Positions 18,265 through 27,350 of a stretch of 64,000 bases of DNA are shown piece by piece (positions within the stretch are counted from its first letter, which is position 1; each line of letters begins with the position of its first letter). The notes below the pieces were generated by a model that saw nothing but the letters and a program-made list of their open reading frames with translations, was not told the DNA's origin and ran no database searches. The stretch is from positions 35,001-99,000 of the forward strand of contig CAUYUJ010020737.1 in NCBI GenBank assembly GCA_963575745.1, read 5' to 3'. Position numbers and translations under genes: made by a program. The stretch is from Prorocentrum cordatum. Taxonomy: Eukaryota; Sar; Dinophyceae; Prorocentrales; Prorocentraceae.

Positions 18265-18668
18265 GCGCGCGCACGCACGCACGCACGCACGCGCGCGCGC
18301 GCACACACACACACACACACGCACACACACACACACACGCACACGCACACGCACACGCACACACGCACACGCACACGCGCACGCACACGCGCACGCACAC
18401 GCACACGCACACGCACACACACACACACACCAACACACCAACACACACACACGCTTACGCACGCACGCACGCACATGTACACGCACACGCACGCATACAC
18501 ACACACACACACGCACGCACACATACACACACGCACACACGCACACACACACACACACGCACACACACACACACGCACACACACACACACGCACGCGCAC
18601 GCACACACACATACACACACACGCACGCACGCACGCACGCACGCACGCGCACACGCACACACGCACGC
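18265..18668. repeat. (CA)n/(CACG)n array
   Basis: About 400 bp of CA and CACG dinucleotide/tetranucleotide repeat, beginning with GCACGCACGC. His/Thr frames on plus and Cys/Val frames on minus are artefacts. Confidence 0.97.
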
Positions 18669-18849
18669 GCTGGGAAACCAACGCGACGCAGAGAGAGGCT
18701 TCGCTCAACGCTCGCGCATTTTGGAGGGCGATCAAAAATCCGCGGCCGAAAATCCCCCGGCCACCCATCGGCGTCGGGCCCTCGTTTTGAAGAGAGCGCC
18801 CCGCGCCCCGCTCACTCGCCCCCCCTCCTCCCCCTCACGCGCCGCGCCC
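18669..18849. other. GC-rich spacer, no gene recognised
   Basis: Unique sequence between the CA array and the 89-bp satellite. Nothing distinctive is seen. Confidence 0.35.
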
Positions 18850-19850
18850 ACTTTGGCGCGCCCCTCGCGCGTTCTGCGGCCCCATTTCGGCGCGCCCCTC
18901 GCGCGTTTCGCGGCCCCGTAGGGGGCCCCGCCGAGGCCCCAGAGGGAAAGTTCGCGCGGCGGCCTCTGGCCATTTCGGCGCACCCTTCACGAGGATCGTG
19001 GCCCCGTAGGTGGCTCCACCTACGGCCCCGCAGCGAAAGTTCGCGCGGCTGCTTCAGGCCACATCGGCGCACCCTTCACACGTTTCGTGGCCCAGTAGGG
19101 AGCTCCACCGCAGGCCCCAGTGGAAACTTCGCACGGCGGCCTCGGGCCATTACGGCGCAGCCTCACGCGGATCGCGGCCCCGTAGGGAGCTCCACCTAAG
19201 CCCCCAAAGTGAAAGTTGGCATGGCGGCCTCGGGCCATTTGGGCGCACCCCTCACGCGCTTCGCGGCCCCATAGGGAGCTCCACCGAAGGCCCCAGAGGG
19301 AAAGTTCGCACGGCGGCCTCGGGCCATTTCGGCACACCCCGCACGAGGGTCGCGGCGCCATAGGGAGTTCCACCTAAGGCCCCAGAGGGAAAGTTATGGA
19401 AAGTTGGCACGGCGGCCTCGGGCCATGTCGGCACACCCCACGCAAGGATCGTGGCCTCGCAGGAGCTCCGCTGAAGGCGCCAGAGGGAAAGTTGGCACGG
19501 CGGCCTCGGGCCATTGGGCACACTCCTCACACGCTTCGCGGCCCCATCGGGAGCTCCACCGAAACCCCCAGAGGGAAAGTTCGCGCGGCGGCCTCGGGCC
19601 ATTTCGGCGCAACCCCTACGAGGATCGCGCCCCCGTAGGAGTTCACTGAAGGCGCCAGCGGCAGGGCTCGCGCGGCGGCCTCGGGCCATTTCGGCACACC
19701 CCTCACGAGGATCGTGGCCCCATAGGAAGCTCCACCGAAGGCCCCAGCGGCAAGGTTCGCGCGGCGGCCTCGGACCATTCCGGCGCGCCCCTTCACGAGG
19801 ACCGTGGCCCCCCCATAGGAGCTCCACCGAAGGCGCCAGTGGCAGTTTCC
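18850..19850. repeat. ~89-bp tandem satellite, about 11 units
   Basis: Unit phrases GGCCTCGGGCCATTTCGGCG, CACCCCTCACGAGGATCGTG, GCCCCATAGGGAGCTCCACC and GAAGGCCCCAGAGGGAAAGT repeat every 86-97 bp. Two unit types (CACGAGGATCGTGG and CACGCGCTTCGCGG) alternate in the first part. Each unit carries its own short palindrome around those phrases. Confidence 0.92.
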
Positions 19851-20078
19851 TTTCGCGACTCTCAGGGCACCTTCCTGCTTCTGCTCCTCGGACAGGGGGG
19901 CGGCGCCCTCGTCGTCGTCGGCGCCCGCGAAGACGGCCGCGAACGCGCCCCTGCGCACGTCGGGCCCCGGCGGGAAGCCGTGGCCACGTAGGGGGCGCGG
20001 GCGAAAATGGTATCCACAATTGCAGCATTCACAAGCGCGCATGGCCCGGTCCTTCACCAGGCTAATTTTTCGTTTCAA
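19851..20078 (-). CDS. Candidate exon with a CxxCxCG cluster
   Basis: The minus frame from ATG at 20078 reads MKRKISLVKDRAMRACECCN, then CGYHFRPRPLRGHGFPPG, and reaches APLSEEQKQEGALRVAKGN before running into the 89-bp satellite. The ECCNCGYHF cluster could bind a metal. No family was recognised. It lies downstream on the same strand as the other minus-strand candidates of 20.2-22.9 kb and could be a later exon of that locus. Confidence 0.3.
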
Positions 20079-20172
20079 AGCCGGGGGGGGCGCGAATGGG
20101 GGGGAAAAATGGCTGCGACGAGCCGCCTGACAGACGACTGATCACACTGTTTGTATAACATGCGCAACCGCG

Positions 20173-20838
20173 TTAGGATTTCAATCGGGAAATCGTTTCC
20201 TTCTTTGGGCTATATATCCCAATGAGCGGGGCCGGGAAAGTCCGGGGAAGGGCCCGCGAGGGCGCGCGCCGAAGGGAACCGGAAAATGTCTGCCTTTTCC
20301 GAGGGCCCGGGCTTTCCGTTCCTATAGAGGGGGCCCATGCGTTTCCGGATTCGACGGGGGGCCCCGCGTGGGATTGCGCTCGAATTCGCCTGTTCTTGAG
20401 CGCCCCAGAAGGAGCCGGGGGGTCCAGGTTTTTTTGGGCCCCGGAAAATCCCCAGAGAAGACCCCCGCTGTCGACGTCGCGGGCGCATTCGAGGAGGCCC
20501 ACTGTCACGCGCACGGCCCCATCGAAACTTTTGGCGCTGATCTTGTCTGACGCGCGAAGGAGGATCGCGGGAAGGGTCGCGGACGAGCTGGGGGAAGCCT
20601 GCACTCCAGTCGCCCGCTCTATGAGCCATATGCGTTGCCTCTGCTGGTCGAAGATACTGGCGGCGCTGGCGCGCTCGAAGGGGATGGGAATGCGTTGCTC
20701 GCGCGCGCGCGTACGGAGCCTATAGGTCATCGCGGCCAGCAGTTGGGGAGAGGCCCCCCTTGCGGCCGCGGCCTCGCCCGGCCGTGGGTCAGCAGCCGCT
20801 GCCGTCTCTTCTCGCACTCGTGCCCCCGAATGTTTCAC
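20173..20838 (-). CDS. Candidate open frame, unknown protein (221 codons)
   Basis: Continuous minus frame with segments such as AAMTYRLRTRAREQRIPIPF, ERASAASIFDQQRQRIWLIE and LPAILLRASDKISAKSFDGA. Its second half is Pro/Arg/Ser-rich and less convincing. An ATG at 20838 opens the frame, but an upstream PPR-relic frame overlaps this point, so it may be an internal exon. No family was recognised. Confidence 0.35.
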   Translation of the reverse strand: MKHSGARVREETAAAADPRPGEAAAARGASPQLLAAMTYRLRTRAREQRIPIPFERASAASIFDQQRQRIWLIERATGVQASPSSSATLPAILLRASDKISAKSFDGAVRVTVGLLECARDVDSGGLLWGFSGAQKNLDPPAPSGALKNRRIRAQSHAGPPVESGNAWAPSIGTESPGPRKRQTFSGSLRRAPSRALPRTFPAPLIGIYSPKKETISRLKS

Positions 20839-21225
20839 GCGCGCTCGTGTTCTGGCGTGCGATGCCTGTGCCGATGGAGGGCTCTATCTTCGCATTTGTC
20901 CGCTCGCATGCCCTGATCGCGGCGCTGCAGCTGATGGCGTCGGGCCCTATCTTCTGAGCCTGAGCCCCAGCTCCCAAGCGCCACCCACCCTTCGGAGGCT
21001 TGCTCCGCCCAGGCTTTCCAGGACAGCCCCCCTGGGCCCCGGACATCCTTATGTTCGTAGTGGTTCGTGGTTCGTCACGGTTCGCCCCCTTCGGCCCTCC
21101 CCCTGAGCCTGAGCCCCAGCCCCCTTGGGCCACCCCTCCTTGGGACCCCCCCCATCCGTCCAGGTTTCCCGGGGCAGCCCCCTTGGGCCAGGCCTCCAGT
21201 CCTTCGCAGCTCAGCTCATGGTAGG
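20789..21225 (-). CDS. Minus frame with a PPR-motif relic (copy 1)
   Basis: The frame passes from Gly/Pro-rich repeats (GGWGSGSGGGPKGA) to QKIGPDAISCSAAIRACER at about 20907-20963, then TNAKIEPSIGTGIARQNTS to a stop at 20789. PDAISCSAAIRACE closely resembles the first helix of pentatricopeptide (PPR) repeats, which in dinoflagellate proteins commonly read PDVISYSAAISACEK. PPR proteins bind organellar RNA. Only one motif is present here, so this is a fragment or one exon of a larger protein. Confidence 0.4.
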
Positions 21226-22440
21226 TGCCTCGTGGCCGCTTGACCTGGAAACCACTAAGCATTGCCATCCGCGTGCTGGGGACCACGAGCATAGACTCTC
21301 GCAGTCGCCACAGCCATGCCCGATCTCTTTCGCCAAGATGATCATTGCAGTGGGCGGTCGAAGCCGTCGTTGCGTAGGCGAGGGGCGTCGTCGTCGAAGG
21401 GCGTCGCTGAGGGTCGTCGAAGGGTGGTCGTCGAGGGTCGCAGCGCCGCCACTGCTCGCGCCACTGTCCGCCACCGCCTGTTCTCGCAGGCCATCGCCAC
21501 CGCTCGCGCCGCTGCCTGCCGCCGCCTGTTCTCGCGGACTTGCACAACTGCCCGCTGCCACTGCCTCGCCCGCCACCGCCTGTTCTCGCAGGCCAGCGCC
21601 GCTGCTCGCACCACTGCCCGCCACCGTCTGTTCTCGCAGACACGCTCCACTGCCCGCTGCCACTGCTTCGCCGTTGTAGTCGTGCTGGTTGTCTTTGTAG
21701 CCGTACTGGTAGCCGTTGTAGACGCTGTAGCCGTTGTTGACGATGTAGTCGCGGTGGCCGTTTTCGCATTGCTGGTCGCCGTTGTAGCCGCGGTAACCGG
21801 CTGCTCCCAGGTAGAGGCCGGTGCTGCCTAGGGCCTGCTCGCTTGCCCTGATCGCGGCGCTGCAGTCGATGGCGTCGGGCTCCTGCTTCGCCTCAGAGGG
21901 GGCGTCGTCGAAGGGCGTCGTCGAGGGGCGTCGAGGGTGGGCAAGGGTCGTCGTCGAGAGTGGACGTCGAGGGGCGTCGTCGAAGGTCGTCGTCGAAGGG
22001 CGTCGTCGAGGGTCGTCGAGGGCGGTTTGTCGATGGTCGCAGCGCTGCCACTGCTCGCGCCACTGTCCGCCACCGCCTGTTCTCGCGGGCTAGCACCACT
22101 GCTCGCGCCACTGCCTGCCGCCGCCTGTTCTCGCAGACTGGCGCCACTGCCCGCTGCCGCTGCCTCGCCCGCCACCGCCTGTTCTCGCAGGCCAGCGCCA
22201 CTGCTCGCACCGCTGCCCGCCACCGTCTGTTCTCGCAGACACGCTCCACTGCCCGCTGCCACTGCCTCGTCGTTGTGGCCGTGCTGGTCGTCTCTGTAGC
22301 CGCGTTGGTAGCCGTTGCCGTTGTAGCCGTCATATACGTTGTAGCCGTTGTAGGCGTTGTAGTCGTGGTGGCCGTTGTCGCCATGTTCGCCTCGCCCCTG
22401 CTTTGCCCTGGCTGCCACTTCTCGCGCACGCATGGCCCAG
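20900..22440. repeat. Tandem duplication of a coding-like segment
   Basis: CCCTGATCGCGGCGCTGCAG (20913 and 21849), the CGCCACTGTCCGCCACCGCC block (21456 and 22063), and the CCACTGCCCGCTGCCACTGC ... TTGTAGCCG block (21650 and 22250) recur in the same order about 600-930 bp apart. The interval contains two diverged copies of one unit. Confidence 0.75.
21211..21911 (-). CDS. PPR relic plus Tyr/Asn/Gly-repeat protein (copy 1)
   Basis: One continuous minus frame. It begins SEAKQEPDAIDCSAAIRASE (a PPR-helix relic), then YRGYNGDQQCENGHRDY, NNGYSVYNGYQYGYKDNQHD, four or five AAGSGA..LREQA units, STTLSDALRRR, and ends at a stop at 21211 (SGHEAPTMS). The Tyr/Asn/Gly segment and the LREQA units are repeated at 22040-22440, so the locus is a tandem duplication. 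The function of the repeats is unknown. Confidence 0.4.
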
Positions 22441-22592
22441 CATGTAGCTGACGACGTAGCAGTGTCTGGCTTTTGTGTCGCCTCGCTCTCCTCGCACGTT
22501 GGCGTGACCAGGATCAGCCCAGTAACGATGGGCTGTTGGTGTTTCTCACTTCGCGCACGCTCTGGTTCAGCACACGCTTCTCGCACGCTCAC
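21828..22592 (-). CDS. Tyr/Asn/Gly-repeat open frame (copy 2)
   Basis: Minus frame of 254 codons. It opens MSVREACAEPERARSEKHQQ, continues through MRAREVAARAKQGRGEHGD, then HDYNAYNGYNVYDGYNGN, then the LREQAVAG units and STTPLDDALRRR-like repeats. It overlaps copy 1 in a different frame, so a splice or an indel must separate them. It lies downstream of the spliced-leader sequence on the same strand. Confidence 0.35.
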   Translation of the reverse strand: MSVREACAEPERARSEKHQQPIVTGLILVTPTCEESEATQKPDTATSSATCWAMRAREVAARAKQGRGEHGDNGHHDYNAYNGYNVYDGYNGNGYQRGYRDDQHGHNDEAVAAGSGACLREQTVAGSGASSGAGLREQAVAGEAAAAGSGASLREQAAAGSGASSGASPREQAVADSGASSGSAATIDKPPSTTLDDALRRRPSTTPLDVHSRRRPLPTLDAPRRRPSTTPPLRRSRSPTPSTAAPRSGQASRP

Positions 22593-22750
22593 GTTCTGGC
22601 TTGTGTTTTCGCCATCGCGCCAAGAGGCATCTGTGAGAATATCGGGGAGCTGCCATTGCCAAAAAGGGGTACCTATCTTTCCCGTAAGGAATGGTGTCAG
22701 ACCTGCCGATGTTGGCGGCTATTGTCCGCCAGTCTTTCAGATCGATATGT

Positions 22751-22852
22751 TTACCCTTCGTGGCCGCTGACATAGGACACACGGCAACCCGCGGTTCGGA
22801 TGAGCCACGGTCTCGGCTCGCGTCGGCCCTTCTTGATCTCGTGAGATTCCAT
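22751..22852 (-). CDS. Small ORF downstream of the spliced leader
   Basis: First substantial ATG after the spliced-leader sequence on the same strand, in a good context (GCCATGG), 118 nt past the end of the leader. It encodes 33 residues, MESHEIKKGRREPRPWLI then RTAGCRVSYVSGHEG. The stop TAA overlaps a possible GT donor (GAAGG|GTAAAC), so this may instead be a first exon. A three-codon upstream ATG frame lies at about 22862. No family was recognised. Confidence 0.3.
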   Translation of the reverse strand: MESHEIKKGRREPRPWLIRTAGCRVSYVSGHEG

Positions 22853-22970
22853 GGCGTCAAGACATCGCCCTTGTCCGCCTGCACCTGCGGCTCGCGGCGG
22901 ACGGGAGGCGCGGGGCCGGCCTGCAGGGCCCGCGCGCGGCGGCGGGGGGCCCAGCAGGGCCAGAGTGGCC

Positions 22971-22992
22971 CTTGAGCCAAAATGGCTACGGA
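22971..22992 (-). other. Dinoflagellate spliced-leader sequence (genomic relic)
   Basis: The minus strand reads TC followed by CGTAGCCATTTTGGCTCAAG, a perfect 22-nt match to the conserved leader that dinoflagellates add to nuclear mRNAs by trans-splicing. In leader-RNA genes the leader is followed by a GT donor. Here it is followed by GGCCACTC, so this is not a leader-RNA gene. Relict leaders of this sort are known in dinoflagellate genomes and are explained by reverse transcription of mature mRNA and reintegration. It marks the 5-prime end of such an mRNA, oriented leftwards. Confidence 0.93.
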
Positions 22993-22997
22993 CGAAA

Positions 22998-23134
22998 GGT
23001 CCCCCTCTTCCTCCGCCTCCTCCTCCTCCTCCTCCTCCTCTTCCTCCTCCTTCTCCTCCTCCTCCTCCTCCTCCTCCGCCTCCTTCTCCTCCTCCGCCTC
23101 CTCCTCCTCCTCCTCCTCCTCCTTTTCCCCCAAG
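22998..23134. repeat. (TCC)n array
   Basis: TCC/CTC array with TTC interruptions, ending CCTTTTCCCCCAAG. Confidence 0.95.
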
Positions 23135-23142
23135 GGGGCCTT

Positions 23143-23198
23143 ATGCGAACCCCACCCTCCCCCCCAGAAATCGCGGGGGGTAGGGGTAGGGTTCGCAT
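23143..23198. repeat. Hairpin ATGCGAACCCCACCCT
   Basis: TGCGAACCCCACCCTCCCCC pairs with GGGGGTAGGGGTAGGGTTCG (23176-23195) around a loop of about 12 bases. Confidence 0.75.
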
Positions 23199-23815
23199 GT
23201 GGTCCCCTGGCCCGAAGTTGGGCGACCCAGGTGGCTGGGATGTTTTGCCCAGCGGTCAGTAACTAGCGTTTGACCAATGCCCATCCCCATGCCCATCCCC
23301 TTCGAAACCCCCACCGAATGACAACCCCAGTCGGGGATGCACCCCTCGAAGCCCGAAGGATACGGCCTGTGTCCCCATCCAGGGGGGTGAGTCGGCCAGC
23401 GGGGCCCAGCCCACGCTGGTGGAGATGGGGATCGGTCAAACGATACTCAAGCGGGACCACCTTCCAGGGCTCATTTCGCTTCCTCCGATGCGATCCGACT
23501 TAGATTTCGAGGGCCTCCGACTCCGATTCGATTCGACTTCGGATTCCGTTTCGGATTCCGATTCCTCAGTGGAGGCGCCTACCGGCCTACCGATTTCCAC
23601 CGATCCGATTCATTTTTATCGCCGATCCGACTTGTCGATTCTATTCTGGGTTTTTCTGCTTTCGTCTATCGAGGGGCGACGGGCGGAAGACTGGCGGAAG
23701 GCGGCAGGAGTGGAGAGGACATCGAGGGGCGACGGGCGGAAGGCTGGCGGAAGGCGGCAGGAGTGGAAACGAGGCGCCACCGTTTTCTGATCCAGAGGGC
23801 TCCCCCAGACCCCCT
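23199..23815. other. No gene recognised; short repeats
   Basis: Contains a GATTCGATTCGACTTCGGAT-type degenerate repeat at about 23500-23640 and a 50-bp tandem duplication, ATCGAGGGGCGACGGGCGGA at 23669 and 23720. No gene was recognised. Confidence 0.5.
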
Positions 23816-23819
23816 CGGG

Positions 23820-23882
23820 TCATATATATATATATACACACACATACACACGATATAATCTTATATATATAGAATAAGCCAT

Positions 23883-23929
<47 letters not shown>

Positions 23930-23990
23930 AAGGGGGGAACAAAAAAACAAAAACAAAAAAAAATGAAGAAACAAAAAAAAAACGCACCAG
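23820..23990. repeat. (TA)n runs and A-rich tract
   Basis: TA dinucleotides at 23822-23840 and 23891-23926, followed by an A-rich stretch with repeated AAACAAAAAC. This is an abrupt AT-rich island in GC-rich surroundings. Confidence 0.95.
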
Positions 23991-24131
23991 GATTTTCATT
24001 GTCTTCGGCGACAGGGGGGCCTTGCCTCGCCGCGGGGCCGTCAACAAAAACGGCTCCAGATGACAGCCTGCTCGTAGGGAACGGGTCGAGACCTTTGGCG
24101 GTCGACGCTGTGAACGAGTCCTGAAGTCGTC

Positions 24132-24290
24132 AGTCGGGCCTGTCCCTCCACGGGAGGAAGGTTCCAACAATAGTATAAAAAAGGTGCTCAGGGGACGCTT
24201 TTCCCGTATTTCTCTGGATGACTTTGCGCACGTGTTGTGTTTTTTTTTTTGTCGTCCAAAGTCCCCCCCTGTGGGGGCACGTGCCCGACC
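24132..24290. mobile_element. MITE-like element, family C copy 3
   Basis: AGTCGGGCCTGTCCCTCCAC to CTGTGGGGGCACGTGCCCGA. The interior differs from the other copies. CTGAAGTCG occurs just outside on both sides (24121-24129 and 24294-24302). Confidence 0.75.
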
Positions 24291-24430
24291 CAACTGAAGT
24301 CGGCGGTCCGGGCCTGGAGCCGCGCGCGCGGAGCCGCGCGCCTGCACGGAGGGCGGCCGAGAGGCTCCGCCGCCTCCGGGGGGGAGCCCCGCGCCAGCTC
24401 TCGAGCTGCCCCGAGGCTCTTCCGAAACGT
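24260..24430. repeat. Interspersed repeat family Q, copies at 24.27 and 25.53 kb
   Basis: GTGGGGGCACGTGCCCGACC, GGAGCCGCGCGCGCGGAGCC and TCCGCCGCCTCCGGGGGGGA occur here and at 25530-25680 with about 90% identity over about 150 bp. Confidence 0.8.
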
Positions 24431-24556
24431 TTTTTCCATGTTTCGCTTGATTTTTGCGCACGTGTTGTGTGCTTTTAATTCAATCGCTTCGCTCACTCCG
24501 CCGGCCCATGTTGCATGATCGCTACTGCTTCGCCGTGGGCCCGGGGCCATTATGGC

Positions 24557-24690
24557 GCCGCCGAGGAGGAAGAAGATGAGGATGGGGAAGGGGAGGGGAG
24601 GAGGAGAAGAGGATGAGAAGGAGATGAGGAGGATGAAGATAAGTAGGAGGAGGAGGAGGAGGAGGAGGAAGAGGAAGGGGCGGAGGAGGA
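24557..24690. repeat. (GGA)n array
   Basis: GGA, GAAGAT and GAGATGA purine-rich repeat. Confidence 0.93.
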
Positions 24691-24759
24691 AGCCTCTCGT
24701 TGGCATCTTGTGTTGCTCTTGGGGCCAAACAGGGTCGTCGTCAAGATGCTTCTCTGGGA

Positions 24760-25350
24760 GACCTCTTGGGGTCTTTTCAGAAGCCGTTCGAGGGCGCCTG
24801 GGAGGCATTTTTGAAGCCTTCTGGGGGGCCTCCAGGGGGCCTCCTGGGACCTCTTGGGGGCCTCTTGGCGGCATCTTGGGGCCTCTTGGGGGCCTCTCGG
24901 GGCCTCCTGGGGCCCTCTTGGGGCGGAAGGCTCGAGGTTTTGGTTCGTGGTCCCCCTCTTGGGCCCCTCTTGGGGCCGTCTTGGGGCCGTCTTGGGCCGT
25001 CTTGGGCGCCTCTTGGGTCGTCTCGGGGCCCTCTTGGGCCCTCTTGGGGCCCTCGTGGAAGCCTCTTGGCCCGTCTTGGGGTGCTCTTGGGGGCCTCCTG
25101 GGCCGTCTTGGAGCATCGGATGGCCGAAAAGGGGACAAGGCCCAAATTCTTTCAAAACCATCGTAAAATGTCTGATTTGGGCCTCTCAGGGCCCTCTTGT
25201 GAGGCCTCTTGGAGGCCACTTGGAGGCCTCTGGGGCCGTCTTGGGGTCACCATCGGCGTCTTGGAGCGCTCTTTGGGCGTCTCGGGGGCCCTTTGGGCAG
25301 TCTTGGGGGCCTCTTGGGGCACTCTTGGCGCGCTCTGGGGGGCCTGAGAA
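24760..25350. repeat. Family J minisatellite, locus 2
   Basis: CCTCTTGGGGGCCTCTTGGG-type units, the complement orientation of the 13-kb locus. It is interrupted at 25115-25175 by unique sequence (CCGAAAAGGGGACAAGGCCC). Confidence 0.9.
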
Positions 25351-25512
25351 GCCACACCCAGGAGGAAAACCATCTCTGAGTAGCAGTGGTCGGGCGGCGG
25401 TCGGGGTACTTTTCGCCGGGGGACCCCCAGGGGCCGCCCCGCGCGCGCGAACTAGAAGTATTGTTAAGCAGTTACCGGAGATCTTAGCACGCCTTTAGCC
25501 CGTTGGGCCGGC

Positions 25513-25690
25513 GAATTTGGCGTCCGAAATCCCCTCTGTGGGGGCACGTGCCCGACCCAACTGACGTTGGCGGTCCGGCCCCGGAGCCGCGCGCGCGGAG
25601 CCGCGCGCTTGCACGGAGGGCCGCCGAGAGGCCCCGCCGCCTCCGGGGGGGAGCCCCACGCCAGCTCTCGGGTGGCCCCTGAGGCGCTCC
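25513..25690. repeat. C right-end fragment and Q copy 2
   Basis: TTTGGCGTCCGAAATCCCCT, then GTGGGGGCACGTGCCCGACC (end of a C element), followed by family Q sequence. Confidence 0.75.
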
Positions 25691-25700
25691 CGGAACAAGG

Positions 25701-25835
25701 GGGAGGCAAAAAACACACAGACACAATTTATTTTCGATCCCCCAGAAAATATGGAAAAAATATGGGCATTGGGGGGGGAAGACAAAAACCCAGAAAACAT
25801 CGGAAAATATGGGGAAGATAAAAACCCAGAAAATC
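25701..25835. mobile_element. MITE-like element, family B copy 2 (truncated)
   Basis: GGGAGGCAAAAAACACACAG, CAATTTATTTTCGATCCCCC and repeated AACCCAGAAAA units. The usual GTGTGTCC right end is missing. Confidence 0.7.
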
Positions 25836-26203
25836 TCGCCGCCGCGCTCGCAGCAGCTGCCGCATGCATCGGCGTGGCGGGGCGCCCCAGCACCGGAGCC
25901 CACGAAGACCACGACGAGTCCACGACGAGATCGGACACGACCACGACCACGTGGACGACCACAACCACGTGGACGACCACGAGTGCATCGCTATTCTCAA
26001 AGCGACCGATCTGCGCTCTCTGACGTGCAGTGCCGTTTTCAATACATGCTCTCCGTGCGGATCACGTATTAAAAATGGAGGGATTTCGTATCAAAAACAA
26101 TGATGAATTCATGCATATATTCATTCACAAATTAATCATGTATAAAAACATATATGTCTAAAAATCCTATGTATTTAAAACTGCCCTGTACAGTGGGAGC
26201 ACG
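25836..26203. other. No gene recognised; CCACGACCACGTGGACGA repeats
   Basis: Contains short repeats CGACCACGACCACGTGGACG at 25935-25990, then an AT-rich stretch at 26100-26180. No gene was recognised. Confidence 0.4.
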
Positions 26204-26400
26204 CATCAAGAAGCCATGTGCTTTTCGTCAGGGTATCCTGGGTTTCTTCGCTCCTCGCGCTGCGCGGTGACTTCCCGCAGCCGTTGAAGGAGGTGCTGCG
26301 TTCGGGGTGCTCTGGGTTTCCCTTCAGGTGTACCTCGCGCACGGGTTCTGAGGGTTGGGTTTCTTGCGAGAGTTTCTTGCGGCCGCGCCCGCACTGTACG
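26204..26400. repeat. Interspersed repeat family G, copy 2
   Basis: CGTCAGGGTATCCTGGGTTT, GCGGTGACTTCCCGCAGCCG and GGGTTTCTTGCGAGAGTTTC match the 4.2-kb copy. Confidence 0.7.
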
Positions 26401-26508
26401 TGGTTTGTTTTATTCTGGCGTTCTGTTTCGGAACAAATCAGTTTCGACGCTGGCGATTGCCAGGGCACGCAGGGTCGCGCGCCTCAGCCACGCGCAAAGG
26501 GGGTGTTA

Positions 26509-26580
26509 AGTCGAGCACATCCCTCTACATAGTCCGTATTTTGCGTCCAAAATCCGCCTGTGGGGGGACATACCCGACCT
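26509..26580. mobile_element. MITE-like element, family C copy 4 (internally deleted)
   Basis: AGTCGAGCACATCCCTCTAC and GTGGGGGGACATACCCGACC ends are only about 72 bp apart. Confidence 0.6.
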
Positions 26581-26604
26581 ATGGGGGGGAGGGCTTCCCA
26601 GAAT

Positions 26605-26690
26605 CACCCCTGCTTCTTAGAAGGCGCGGGCCTGATCTACAGGGGCAGGGCCGGCGCCTTCTACCAAGCAGCCGCCTTCTAAGAAGCCTC
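26605..26690. repeat. Inverted repeat CTTCTTAGAAGGCG
   Basis: TGCTTCTTAGAAGGCGCGGG pairs with CCGCCTTCTAAGAAGC around a GC-rich centre. Confidence 0.65.
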
Positions 26691-26739
26691 ACCCCCTTCC
26701 CCTACGGCAGGTTCGTGCGGCGTTGGCGCGCCGGCGACG

Positions 26740-26901
26740 ATGGCGAAGGCGTTCAAGGTTGATTTCCGCATGATAGAGCAACGCGGAAGCACTGAGGGGC
26801 GCGGCAATGCCACAGGACCCGACGGAATTCAACTTTGCACGATCGGGGACCCGACGGCACTCAGCCTTGAAGGATCGGGGCCGCGATCGGTTCGAGGTTG
26901 A
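26740..26901 (+). CDS. Small ORF (53 residues), unknown
   Basis: ATG in context GCGACGATGG opens MAKAFKVDFRMIEQRGSTEG, continues RGNATGPDGIQLCTIGD and SLEGSGPRSVRG, and stops at 26899-26901. The codon pattern is coding-like. It lies directly after an AG in CTACGGCAG and before a GGA array. No family was recognised. Confidence 0.3.
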   Translation: MAKAFKVDFRMIEQRGSTEGRGNATGPDGIQLCTIGDPTALSLEGSGPRSVRG

Positions 26902-26944
26902 ACGATCGACGCGACGTCAAAAGCCTTTGCGCGCGCCAGCGGCC

Positions 26945-27350
26945 GGAGGAGGAGGAGGAGGAGGAGGGCGGAGGAGCAGGAGGAGGGCGGAGGAGGAGGG
27001 CGGAGGAGGAGGAGGAGGACGAGAAGGAGGAGGGCGGAGGAGGAGGAGGATGGCGGAGGAGGAGGGCGGCGGAGGAGGAGGAGGAGGATGAGGAGGAGGA
27101 GGGCGGAGGAGGAGGAGCGAGGAGCGAGAGGAGCGAGAGGAGGAGGAGGGCGGAGGAAGAGGAGGAGGAGGAGGAGGAGGAGAGGAGGAGGACGGTGGAG
27201 GAGGAGGACGGCGGAGGAGGAGGAGGAGGAGGAGGAGGAGGGCGGAGGAGGAGGATGGCGGAGGAGGGCGGCGGGGGAGGAGGACGGCGGAGGAGGAGGA
27301 GGAGGAGCGAGGAGGAGCGAGGAGGAGCGAGGAGGGCGGAGGAGCGAGGA
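26945..27350. repeat. (GGA/GGGCGGA)n array
   Basis: About 400 bp of GGA with GGCGGA and GAGCGA interruptions. Confidence 0.95.

Noticed and set aside
18099-18662. His/Thr and Cys/Val frames over the CA array
   Set aside because: Pure dinucleotide repeat artefact.
18850-19850. CRISPR array
   Set aside because: Units are contiguous, diverged satellite monomers with no repeat-spacer alternation, and the organism is a eukaryote.
22971-22992. Functional spliced-leader RNA gene
   Set aside because: The leader is followed by GGCC instead of a GT donor, and no leader-RNA intron is seen, so it is treated as a relic.
24700-25498. Trp/Gly/Leu-rich (GLLGASWGPLG) and Pro/Arg-rich proteins from J loci
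   Set aside because: The CCTCTTGGGG minisatellite is open in nearly every frame on both strands, with phase changes between monomers. There is no codon bias or domain.
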